The notes below the pieces were generated by a model, which saw only the letters and a list, made by a program, of their open reading frames with translations, was not told the origin of the DNA and did not search any database. This document shows positions 33,272-43,991 of a stretch of 64,000 nucleotides of DNA, piece after piece. The stretch comes from Nemertoderma westbladi. Lineage: Eukaryota; Xenacoelomorpha; Nemertodermatida; Nemertodermatidae. The stretch spans positions 1 through 64,000 of the forward strand of contig JAUCBJ010000961.1 of assembly GCA_032718475.1 (NCBI GenBank). The letters are read 5' to 3'. Positions within the stretch are counted from its first letter, which is position 1. Each line of letters starts with the position of its first letter. The position numbers were made by a program, and so were the translations under genes.

Positions 33272-35497
33272 TAGCTTGTAGACCCAGCTGTTTACGTGGC
33301 TTGTAGACCCAGCTGTATACGTGGCTTGTAGACCCAGCTGTATACGTGGCTTGTAGACCCAGCTGTATGTGGCTTGTAGACCCAGCTGTATACGTGGCTT
33401 GTAGACCCAGCTGTATACGTGGCTTGTAGACCCAGCTGTATACGTGGCTTGTAGACCCAGCTGTATACGTGGCTTGTAGACCCAGCTGTATACGTGGCTT
33501 GTAGACCCAGCTGTATACGTGGCTTGTAGACCCAGCTGTATACGTGGCTTGTAGACCCAGCTGTATACGTGGCTTGTAGACCCAGCTGTTTACGTGGCTT
33601 GTAGACCCAGCTGTATACGTGGCTTGTAGACCCAGCTGTTTACGTGGCTTGTAGACCCAGCTGTATACGTGGCTTGTAGACCCAGCTGTATACGTGGCTT
33701 GTAGACCCAGTTGTATACGTGGCTTGTAGACCCAGCTGTTTACGTGGCTTGTAGACCCAGCTGTATACGTGGCTTGTAGACCCAGCTGTATACGTGGCTT
33801 GTAGACCCAGCTGTATACGTGGCTTGTAGACCCAGCTGTATACGTGGCTTGTAGACCCAGCTGTATACGTGGCTTGTAGACCCAGCTGTTTACGTGGCTT
33901 GTAGACCCAGCTGTATACGTGGCTTGTAGACCCAGCTGTATACGTGGCTTGTAGACCCAGCTGTATACGTGGCTTGTAGACCCAGCTGTATACGTGGCTT
34001 GTAGACCCAGCTGTATACGTGGCTTGTAGACCCAGCTGTTTACGTGGCTTGTAGACCCAGCTGTTTACGTGGCTTGTAGACCCAGCTGTATACGTGGCTT
34101 GTAGACCCAGCTGTTTACGTGGCTTGTAGACCCAGCTGTTTACGTGGCTTGTAGACCCAGCTGTATACGTGGCTTGTAGACCCAGCTGTTTACGTGGCTT
34201 GTAGACCCAGCTGTATACGTGGCTTGTAGACCCAGCTGTTTACGTGGCTTGTAGACCCAGCTGTATACGTGGCTTGTAGACCCAGCTGTTTACGTGGCTT
34301 GTAGACCCAGCTGTTTACGTGGCTTGTAGACCGAACTGTTTACGTGGCTTGTAGACCCAACTGTTTACGTGGCTTGTAGACCCAGCTGTTTACGTGGCTT
34401 GTAGACCCAGCTGTTTACGTGGCTTGTAGACCGAACTGTTTACGTGGCTTGTAGACCCAACTGTTTACGTGGCTTGTAGACCCAACTGTTTACGAGGCTT
34501 GTAGACCCAGCTGTTTACGTGGCTTGTAGACCCAGCTGTATACGTGGCTTGTAGACCGAACTGTTTACGTGGCTTGTAGACCGAACTGTTTACGTGGCTT
34601 GTAGACCCAACTGTTTACGTGGCTTGTAGACCCAACTGTTTACGAGGCTTGTAGACCCAGCTGTTTACGTGGCTTGTAGACCCAACTGTTTACGTGGCTT
34701 GTAGACCCAGCTGTTTACGTGGCTTGTAGACCCAGCTGTTTACGTGGCTTGTAGACCCAACTGTTTACGAGGCTTGTAGACCCAGCTGTTTACGTGGCTT
34801 GTAGACCCAACTGTTTACGAGGCTTGTAGACCCAGCTGTTTACGTGGCTTGTAGACCCAACTGTATACGTGGCTTGTAGACCCAACTGTTTACGTGGCTT
34901 GTAGACCCAGCTGTTTACGTGGCTTGTAGACCCAACTGTTTACGAGGCTTGTAGACCCAACTGTTTACGAGGCTTGTAGACCCAGCTGTTTACGTGGCTT
35001 GTAGACCCAACTGTTTACGTGGCTTGTAGACCCAACTGTTTACGTGGCTTGTAGACCCAGCTGTTTACGTGGCTTGTAGACCCAGCTGTATACGTGGCTT
35101 GTAGACCCAACTGTTTACGTGGCTTGTAGACCCAACTGTTTACGAGGCTTGTAGACCCAGCTGTTTACGTGGCTTGTAGACCCAGCTGTATACGTGGCTT
35201 GTAGACCCAGCTGTTTACGTGGCTTGTAGACCCAGCTGTATACGTGGCTTGTAGACCCAGCTGTATACGTGGCTTGTAGACCCAGCTGTTTACGAGGCTT
35301 GTAGACCCAGCTGTTTACGTGGCTTGTAGACCCAACTGTTTACGTGGCTTGTAGACCCAACTGTTTACGTGGCTTGTAGACCCAACTGTTTACGTGGCTT
35401 GTAGACCCAGCTGTTTACGTGGCTTGTAGACCCAGCTGTATACGTGGCTTGTAGACCCAACTGTTTACGTGGCTTGTAGACCCAACTGTATACGTGG
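33272..35497. repeat. 25-bp minisatellite, about 89 copies, with a variant gradient
   Basis: Unit: GTGGCTTGTAGACCCAGCTG plus TATAC. Two sites vary: TATACG or TTTACG, and CAGCTG or CAACTG (also CCGAACTG). The left third is almost all CAGCTG-TATACG, the middle mixes TTTACG, and CAACTG appears only after about 34330. Blocks such as the CCGAACTG pair recur near 34330, 34432 and 34555, showing block duplications. Confidence 0.95.
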
Positions 35498-36630
35498 CGG
35501 GATTTAGGAATGAAAATTTAATCAAATTTATTGCAGTAATTCGTAGATTACGCGGTTAACCCCTTTTTTTATTCCACTTTATTTCCCTAAATATTATTTA
35601 CAAACACTCCCTTTTCTATGGTAAGTTGACTGGCGCGTTAAATTCTCATCAACAAATAGGATTCTGCGACATATTTGTTCTGGGGAATTAATATTTTATT
35701 GTAAATATATTATATTATTACTTATTAGAAATTGAAATGTCTCACTCTCGTATTAGAGTAATATGTTACTGATGGTGCAGAAAACAGCTGTGTGTTAAAA
35801 TAACGGCCGGATTGTTAACATTATATTTTCATTATCATTACATTTACTATCATTATCAAAGCCCTTAAAATTATCTTACCGGTATATACAACACTTTTTT
35901 AACCTCCAAAATATTTTTCGCATTTTTTTTTGAGGACGTTAATAATAATAACATGGTGTCCGGACCATATTAACGCGTCTGACATGTGTGTTTTGTTTAA
36001 AAAAAACTAAACTCTGATCTTATAACGTGCTAATGTAATTTTTCCTAATTAATATTTATAATGTGACAAAAAAAAATATAAAATGTCATATTATTCCGAA
36101 AAATTAAACAATAAAAATGTGTTGTACCTAAATTTATATAGTTCTCGGTACCGTAGGATGTTATTTGGAATTGGCTGTGGAAAAACTATTGAAATTAAAT
36201 ATTATTTTTTAATTGTTCAATTTTTTACTTTGTCTTTGTTAATTAATATTACATACCTACGTATTTGTCTTTTTTTTTCGCTCTTTCAAAGCGAATTTAG
36301 GATTATTCAATTGTAATTTGACTTATTGCATAATTACCATATAATTTGTTTTAACAAAGTTATTAATATTGGTAAATTAATCATTTAGTATTATGTATAT
36401 CTTTATTTTGTTCGACTGTCTGTCTAATCGCTACAACAAAGACCCATTTTATACCAACGCATCAATAACGGCTTCTCATATAAATTAATGATCTACTCGA
36501 TCGCAAATTATAATCGATCTTTTACAATATTGAATTAATTGACTCGTCAATATTCTTTATTAGTTACCCGTGGTTACCCGTTCATCGGAACTCCCGCTCA
36601 GGAAATTTTATAGCTGACGTTATAGTAACA
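35498..36630. other. Gene-free AT-rich spacer
   Basis: No exon, repeat or RNA gene supported. A 77-codon frame at 36083-36316 is AT-driven and motif-free. Confidence 0.55.
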
Positions 36631-36862
36631 TTGTTCTAGAATGTTATTGATATGACTAATGTTCTAGAATGTTATTGATATGACTAATGTTCTAGAATGT
36701 TATTGATATGACTAATGTTCTAGAATGCTCGTGTTATCGATATTAACTTTGTTCTAGAATGCTGGTGTTATCGATATGAACATTTTTCTAGAATCATACT
36801 GTTAAACATTGTTCTAGAATGTTAATGTTATTGGTATGAACATTGTTCTAGAATGTTATTGT
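36631..36862. repeat. 28-bp minisatellite with TTCTAGAA in every unit
   Basis: About eight units of the type TGTTCTAGAATGTTATTGAT plus ATGACTAA. The first four are nearly identical and the rest drift in length and sequence. TTCTAGAAT is kept in all eight. It is a TTCnnGAA pair as in heat-shock elements, but without the third pentamer. Confidence 0.9.
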
Positions 36863-37292
36863 AAACGGGGGTCCACTTTATTCGCTAGCCTTTGGCCGCA
36901 ACACATATCTGCGAATTAAATTCTTGTTTGCATTTTTCTGAAATTTCGACGTAAAATGTATTCATTTAATCCAACAATCCCTACAATAATGATGGCTGCT
37001 CATTGGAGTGCGGATTTTCATTAAATTTAACGATATAAATGAATTGAGGCTGTGGGATATTATGGTTTATCGGTTGAGTTGTGTTTTTTTTTTCTATATG
37101 AAACCCTGTCTGCTCTGCTGACAGGGTCAAACAATATTTCTATTTTTATACCTGGTTTATTCGTTAAATAATTGAGGTGTATTTTATTCGCAAAGAATAC
37201 GAATACCATATGTACGTACGTAAGTAAATATATTATTATAATTTACTATTTTAGATTCTTTTGTAGAAAATATCGTTTGTCTATAGAATCAT

Positions 37293-37379
37293 GGAATGCT
37301 AGATATATAGAGAAGAGACGAGTAATTGATGCTAGTCTACCTAGCATCTAGCATTACCCTTCTATATATCTAGCATTCC
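37293..37379. other. 87-nt near-palindrome, hairpin-forming
   Basis: GGAATGCTAGATATATAGA at the left pairs perfectly with TCTATATATCTAGCATTCC at the right. Further in, GTAAT/ATTAC and GATGCTAG/CTAGCATC pair around a TCTAC loop. The size resembles a miRNA precursor but a transposon remnant is equally possible. Confidence 0.7.
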
Positions 37380-38211
37380 GTTGTCTAATTTAAAAATCAA
37401 CACGTTTTGTTTGTTAATTTTCCCCCATATCGTATTATTATTTTTTAAAGATGAGTTACCCAACCCTATGTAATTATGCGTTTGTTGATTTTTCGTTATT
37501 TAGTCAAACGATTTATTCTCCTAAATTTTTTCAGTTTACATCCAGTCTGTTCATGTGTCGTTCTCTTCTTTCTGTTTATGTAAGCCTTACGTATATTGAT
37601 TCATTATTATAATTTATAATAAATATGACGTAGATATTAATTACAACCAAAACATTAAGTACATACTACATAGGTGTGATGTTTTATCACCTTAAACTTA
37701 CTTTTTTCTATATAATAAATGAGCTAAGTTAGGTAGTATAATAATATATGCGTTGTAGTTAACGTAGGAGATCTACTGTTCTATTTTATCTTAATTAAAT
37801 TTGAAGAAGATTTTTGTACTACGAAATATATTCAATTGAAATCGTTGAGTCTTTAAACTTCGTAACATACTCTATAACATCGGCAACCACATTCTACATC
37901 AAATTATTTAAATTTTAATTTAAATTTAAATTAAAGTTACCAATTTAGTAACTATTAATAATTCGTCATGTTAAAATGTTTTGTATTACCATTGGATGTA
38001 AGGAAGGTTATTATTAGTTTTGAGTTTCATATTGTAATTGTAGTTTTGTAAAAATCATGTATTAACCAACCAAATATTACAAAAATAACATCATAATTTA
38101 CCAAAATGGGTAAAGAATTACATGGATATCTTGGTTTCTTGTGTTACACAGTTGGGTGAGACACCTAGATGGCGAGCCTTGGCATTCGGTTCATATAGGG
38201 TAAATGATGCA

Positions 38212-38265
38212 TGTCCGTCCGTCTGTCGGTCTGTCTGTCCGTCCGTCTGTCTGTCCGTCTGTCTG
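38212..38265. repeat. CCGT/CTGT tetranucleotide microsatellite
   Basis: About 13 tetranucleotide units mixing CCGT, CTGT and CGGT. No gene context. Confidence 0.9.
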
Positions 38266-39497
38266 GTATGATAAGGTAAGTAATAGAGGGAAAGTTTATA
38301 AAGTTTGGTGAAAAATCATGCAGTCTGACGTCAGCTACGACAGATACGTAAATAATCTGGAGTTTGGTCAAAAATGAGACAGTCTGCCAGTCGGTACCGG
38401 TAGTTTCAGACTTTTGATAAAAACCGAAATAAGTCGGTCAATCACAGATTAAATTAAACCAAATTTGGTACGTACGTAGCTAGTCTCGTGCTGCGCGAAG
38501 ACCCCACGAACGTGTTTGATAAAATACTATAAATTAATAATTCAATACTTTCTATACTTGTAGTGTGTTCGTTCTGTACGTATTACTTAGTATTACTTTC
38601 ATACACTGTCGTCTTGTTTCTCTATGTACCTACGTATTATAGTTTACTATATCTACACAGTAATTATACCGGTTTTTAACATCAGAACAAATGTATGCTG
38701 CTATCGTCATTCACAATACAGCGGTGCTACAGGCATAGACATCGCCAATGCTGTTAGCAACAAGTTGTTTGGTATTAAATATGTTTGAATTAATACTAAT
38801 AGAGATAGACTTTTTGTCATCTAAATGAGAAAATTGGCGAAGACAAAATAATATAGAACAACGTATATTGATTGACTGGAATATGAACATTCATTTTGGA
38901 GTGTTTAAGTGTGCGTGTTGTGTGTATCAATGTATGTATGCGGGAATGCGTGTTGAGTTTGTATGGTATATTCTCTGGGATACATATTTTGACTTAATGC
39001 CAGCGCACTTGTTATTACTTGCGTGATATGTACGTATGATATGCATTATTATTGCCCTGTGTTGCAAATTCTATCATTTTAGGCCTTCAATTGTATTTCA
39101 ATTCCTGGAATAGTTATAAGTTATTTATTTAGTAAACAATGTGCAAATTATATATTAATTTTATTTTTTGCTAATTGATTTGCTTAATTAATTAAGTGAT
39201 AAATATTGTGGAAATAAGTGTTAACATTCTAGAACATACGACATCAATAATCAACTGTATACAACTTTAACTTTGGAATCCTATTGGACGATTTGATTTC
39301 TCAACAAAATCGATTATTTCTTTAATTGTTGCTGCTTATATTTTTGAGAATGTTAACATTTTTTCCTATAAATAATTATATTTTCGGTAACCCATAGCAA
39401 CAAGCGTTGTAATCCAATTTGTTAACAGTTACTACAACATTGTGCACATTGAAGTCTACCTTGTTTTGGTTTACATTGTGCCATTTCATTGAATAAC

Positions 39498-39549
39498 CCA
39501 ATCAGTTATCTGATTGGATGCTCTGTAATCCAATCAGTTATCTGATTGG
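39498..39549. repeat. Twin CCAAT palindromes
   Basis: CCAATCAGTTATCTGATTGG occurs at 39498-39517 and 39530-39549, within a 32-bp tandem duplication. Each carries a CCAAT box on both strands. No nearby gene start is seen, so a promoter role is unsupported. Confidence 0.85.
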
Positions 39550-40137
39550 TTGCTCTGTCTACCTTATATTATCTCTTTGACGCTACTCACGATTTACTTG
39601 TTCTAATTTACAACCACTATTGGTAGGTTGATGTTGTAACCATGACAACCGTTGTATTTCGGTATCATCCTACCTACCACATTGTAGGACAATAATTATC
39701 GTTTGTTGTCAGTTTAACTTAAATGCCTTAATTAACTCAAACATTTATGGTTAAATCTTGTGATTTGTGATATTGGATTTACTAACTCGTAGTAATAAAA
39801 TTCCCAGAGAAATAAATATAATAATTTTCTTAATGTGGAGTTCAGTGGGTGGGGCGAAGAGTTTCAATGAACTTTCTCATTGAAGGGATGGTGTGAGACC
39901 TTCGGGTGGACGGTACGTTGTTCTAAACTTGACGTTTGCGAACTTTGTTCAAATAGGTGGGGAACTTTGTTCAATAGAGTGCGAATTTTGTTTCAATGGG
40001 CTGCTTCAACTGTTCCAATTACCCCTCCCGCCGTTCTCTATATCAGCTGGAGACAAATATGAAGCGCTTAAGCGTTCTATCCTCCCTAAGGAATGTTAGA
40101 TGTTTTAACCACTTATCGTAGGCGAACTAATCGCGGG
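39550..40137. other. Gene-free spacer
   Basis: Unique sequence with no supported exon. Frames at 39880-40099 have no motif and may be LINE-derived. Confidence 0.5.
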
Positions 40138-40331
40138 GAGTCCATGCTGGGCTCTAACTGCTGAGCACACCTAATCTCTGGATGGCACATTCACAAGAAT
40201 GCTACGTCGGGTTCACTGTGTCAAGTACAATGAACACACCTCAAATCAGACTCTTTTATTGGTCTCCCCCAGCTTGACACTTGAACGGAACCGCCTCCGC
40301 TTTGCAGGACATTGCTTTCGCGGTGAGGACC
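40138..40331 (+). pseudogene. LINE 3'-terminal coding fragment, left arm
   Basis: Encodes the typical C-terminus of non-LTR reverse transcriptases, NRLRFAGHCFRGEDP at about 40288-40331. The same sequence lies inverted at 40866-41010, with GCCCAGCATGG, TCTCTGGATGGCACATTCAC and GTGTCAAGTACAATG in common. Confidence 0.8.
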
Positions 40332-40643
<312 letters not shown>

Positions 40644-40679
40644 GCTGCATTATATGTATATATTACATATATATTAAGA

Positions 40680-41010
40680 ATGTTGTGCCGGCTTGTCGAC
40701 AAAGTTGCGCCTCCACAACTCCCTATCACCCATGACATTTGCTAGATCATCCGCATCTTCAAGGCCAGTGTCCTTTAAGATGCGTCTCAAGAACGTCACG
40801 GGCTGTCCACCATGCTTATTCACTCAATTAGGCCGCCAAAACACAAGATTATGCACTGGCTGGTCCTCACGGCGAAAGCAATATAGTGGCAATATAGTGT
40901 CTGGTTGGAGCTGTGTGCATTGTACTTGACACAATGAACCCGCGTATCATTCTTGTGAATGTGCCATCCAGAGATTTCGTGTCCTCAGCAGTTAGAGCCC
41001 AGCATGGGAT
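40680..41010 (-). pseudogene. LINE 3'-terminal coding fragment, right arm
   Basis: On the minus strand it reads from the C-terminal FAGH-like region into HGGQPVTFLRRILKDTGLED and DRELWRRNFVDKPAQH, the usual end of such elements, with frame breaks. It runs opposite to the left arm, so the two can pair around the CTA array. Confidence 0.82.
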
Positions 41011-41308
41011 GCTGGAACTACTGATAGATTGATAGATTTATTTATACATTATGTAAAAGCAATAACAAATACACCAAACAATGTACCGGTATAAAGGTAT
41101 TGTCCAACATAACATATAGGATTACCCCTAAAGCTTTGCAGCTTATTTCCAAGGGGGTCCTTTATGTTACTTGGTTACAAATACAATATTACACTACGCT
41201 AACCTAAAACCAATATAAAACGTAATTACACTATGTACATGTACAACTTTACCGAGAGCGTGACAATGTCCGACTCAACGATAAAGATGTAATGTACAGA
41301 ACAATTTA
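41011..41308. other. Spacer, probably LINE 3' untranslated remains
   Basis: AT-rich. TTATTTATACATTATG and a TTTCCAAGGGGGTCCTTTA stretch lie between LINE fragments of the same orientation. No feature can be assigned. Confidence 0.4.
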
Positions 41309-42276
41309 TTATAAAACGTAATTACAGTATAAATAGTATAAATAGTGCTGCTGCTCTAAATAATCGGACCTAAGTTTCCGATGAATTCTATGTGACTTCC
41401 AAATCCTGGAAAGCCTATTCAATGCTGTCCATGCCTTTCCTTTACGTATTCGAAGGTTCTCACCTGACTTCCGGATCCATGATACCAGGTAACAGAAGTC
41501 GTCCACATGCTCAAGCATGCCAACCTTTGAGATTATGCTCATCCGGTCAGAGATTTGCTGAGGACTTTCAAAGTTAACTGTCAAAATTTTGGTCTTTTTA
41601 GAGTTAATAAAAGGACCGACTCTAGAAGCAACCTGTTCTAATGAGCTGAGGAGCCGTTGGGCTCCCTCTAGTGATTCTGAGCGTACTTGGCAGGATTTCC
41701 TCGACTTCTGGAGCCAGTAGGTGGAATTACCATTACCCCATCATCATTATGATGATCTAAGGACATGTGTAAAACATAGTAACCCATAATTATGAACAAT
41801 AATGGCGCAAGTGTGTCTCCCTGGAATACTCCCCATATATCTTCGAATTTTTCTGTATCACCACCAACAGTAGACACAAATGTTGTCGAACCATCGTATA
41901 CCGGTACTGATATCATTGCTGCAATAATTTCATCAGGAATCCCATATAATGAAAGTATGCTGAACATACGTGAGCGAGAGACTGAATCAAAGGCCTTGAA
42001 GAAGTCAACAAAGATAACAGTCAGATGCCTGGCTTTCTTCTTTGATAACTCTTCAATTATCCTTCTAAGTGCAAAAATGGGCTCCATGGTCCCACGAACT
42101 TTACGGAACCCATTCTGATTTCCACGGAGCAGTCTCTCAATGGGATCCCTGATGCGATTTAATAGAATTCTATTGTATAGTTTTGCAGCAATCGAGATCA
42201 ATGAGATTCCCCGAAAAGAACCATAGAGTGTTAGGTTGCCCTTCTTGGGAACTGGCACCAACTTATTTGTTTTCAT
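41309..42276 (-). pseudogene. LINE reverse transcriptase pseudogene lacking its FADD box
   Basis: The minus frame 42276-41668 has LVPVPKKGNLTLYGSFRGIS, NQNGFRKVRG, VIFVDFFKAFDSVSRSRMFS and GVFQGDTLAPLLF. It then breaks at RSRGNPAKYAQNH, exactly where the catalytic FADD segment should come. A second frame, 41584-41309, gives the C-terminal part (VDDFCYLVSWI, KAWTALNRLSRIWKS). Deletion of the active-site segment makes it non-functional. The left partner resembles the family of the fragment at 22455-22995. Confidence 0.9.
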
Positions 42277-43000
42277 TTATTCGTGAGGGCCAGCCAAACA
42301 ATATTGTGCTTTGGTGGCCTCATGGAGCGAATAAGCATGGTGGACATCCCATTCCTTTCCTAAGACGCCAACTCTATAAATACTTCAAATCTGTGCGTAA
42401 CACCAGTGCTATACCACCTCTTGTAACTTATAATGGTTATACTGTATGTACACCGGCAGAACAAGCTGACCTTTTTTCCGAATTCTTCCACTCAGTTTAC
42501 AAAAAGCCAGCAATAAAAACAGCAGCAATTACTCCTCCAACATTATCCCCCACTGAGGATCCCTACCACGATAATTTTATTGACGACTACGATGTGTCTG
42601 TATCCACTGTACAACTACTCCTAACATCACTAAATGTTACCAAAGCCAGAGGCCCCGATCACTTACCACCACGTTTCCTCCAACAATTAAGCGTACAACT
42701 AGCACCATCTTTAGCTGCATTATTTTTAGTGTTTTAACTGTTACTTTCCACTAGAATGAAAACATGCATCAATATCATCACGACATAAGAAGGGCAATAT
42801 AACTCCAGTACCGCTTTACCGTCCAATATCTTTACTTGCTATCCTCTAGAAAGTTCTAGAACGATGTATCTACATGCCAATTTACAGCCATTTTCGTCCA
42901 CTTTATCATCGCGCTCAGTACGGTTTTAGAAAAGGCCGCTCACTTGTTCTTCAACTGCTATTGGTTTTAGATAAACTCTATAAAAATACGCTGTAGAAAA
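42277..43000 (+). pseudogene. Two joined LINE fragments, + strand
   Basis: The first 90 bp encode a LINE C-terminal piece (VLWWPHGANKHGGHPIPFLR). At about 42380 it switches to the pre-RT and finger region of a Jockey/CR1-like element: AIPPLVTYNGYTVCTPAEQA, DLFSEFFHSVY, KARGPDHLPPRFL. A stop at 42735 and a shift precede YRPISLLAIL and AQYGFRKGRS (about 42820-42945). The join within one open frame is a chance product of nested insertion. Confidence 0.85.
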
Positions 43001-43991
43001 TAATGATTCAACAGTATAAGTCTAAATAATAAATTCCAAATCCCACGGAATCACAAATTCATTAATTTAAAATTACCATATTTATCCATTGGATCTGTAT
43101 CTAGATTTTAGGGCGTCCTTTTGGCACAACTTTTGCGTCCAATACCTAATTTAAGGTATGTCAGATTAAGTCGTGACTGCTGACTGTTACTGAATGTGAG
43201 CAATCGTAATTGCTTAAATGCCTTTTTTTTGCAACTATCTACTTGAGGGTGGGAATTTCCACTGAACAACCTGTTTTAGTGTACTTTTCACTTATTCTAT
43301 TATGGTACAAGAGCAGGTTACAGTGACTGAGTTTCTAACCAAAACAATAAACGAATACATTTGATTGTAAATAAATTATTTAATAAAAATAGTTATTATT
43401 TTACTATTAAAGTAAAAAAAATATTAAATTAAATTAACTTTATAAAAATTGTAATATATATTTATTTAATTCACCAAAAAAGGTATTATTAATAATTATT
43501 ATTAATATAATATATATAAATAAAATTATATAAAATTTCAGCTGGCGCGTTGCCAAGTAACACCTAAAACAATATTAGATACAAAACAGAATTAATACCA
43601 CAGTCAGGCAAGTTGATGTCTCAGTACCGGTGCAAGAAACCGGTGTAAAAGAGCTGTCTACATCCAAGTGGACCCTGAAATCCAAACCGTCAGGTAAATT
43701 AAATCTGCAGAATAATAGGATAGATTGATCTTTAAAAAATGCTGAAATGTTCGGGATACTGACAGACAGGTCGCTTTGTTAATTCGCGCGTTAGCGTTAC
43801 CGGTAAAGCCGCATTATTCTGACTTACGTCTAATATAAATATTATAGACGGCAGATAGATCAGGTAAGGCTGTATCTGTAGGACCATGCAATAAATACAC
43901 ACATACATCACGTAGGCCTATGGCATCTTGCTCATCAGTTCGATTTTCGTTTTCCGTAAATTGAGGTTGATTTCTTTATATAGATAGATAA
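43001..43991. other. 5' flank of BBS4 with one shared-core element
   Basis: AT-rich. CAGGTTACAG (43314-43323) and TAACCAAAACAATAAAC (43336-43352) mark another member of the small-element group; its ends were not found. In-frame stops (TAGATAGATAA) stand directly before the BBS4 ATG. No core promoter is assigned. Confidence 0.6.

Larger units (their letters stand above)
36863..39497. other. Gene-free AT-rich region
   Basis: Contains one long hairpin (37293-37379) and a CTGT/CCGT microsatellite (38212-38265). Otherwise unique AT-rich sequence with no coding signal; the 68-codon minus frame at 38165-38371 is a product of the microsatellite. Confidence 0.55.

Noticed and set aside
42183-42737. 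184-codon frame as a gene
   Set aside because: It fuses parts of different LINE fragments and lacks the reverse transcriptase catalytic core.
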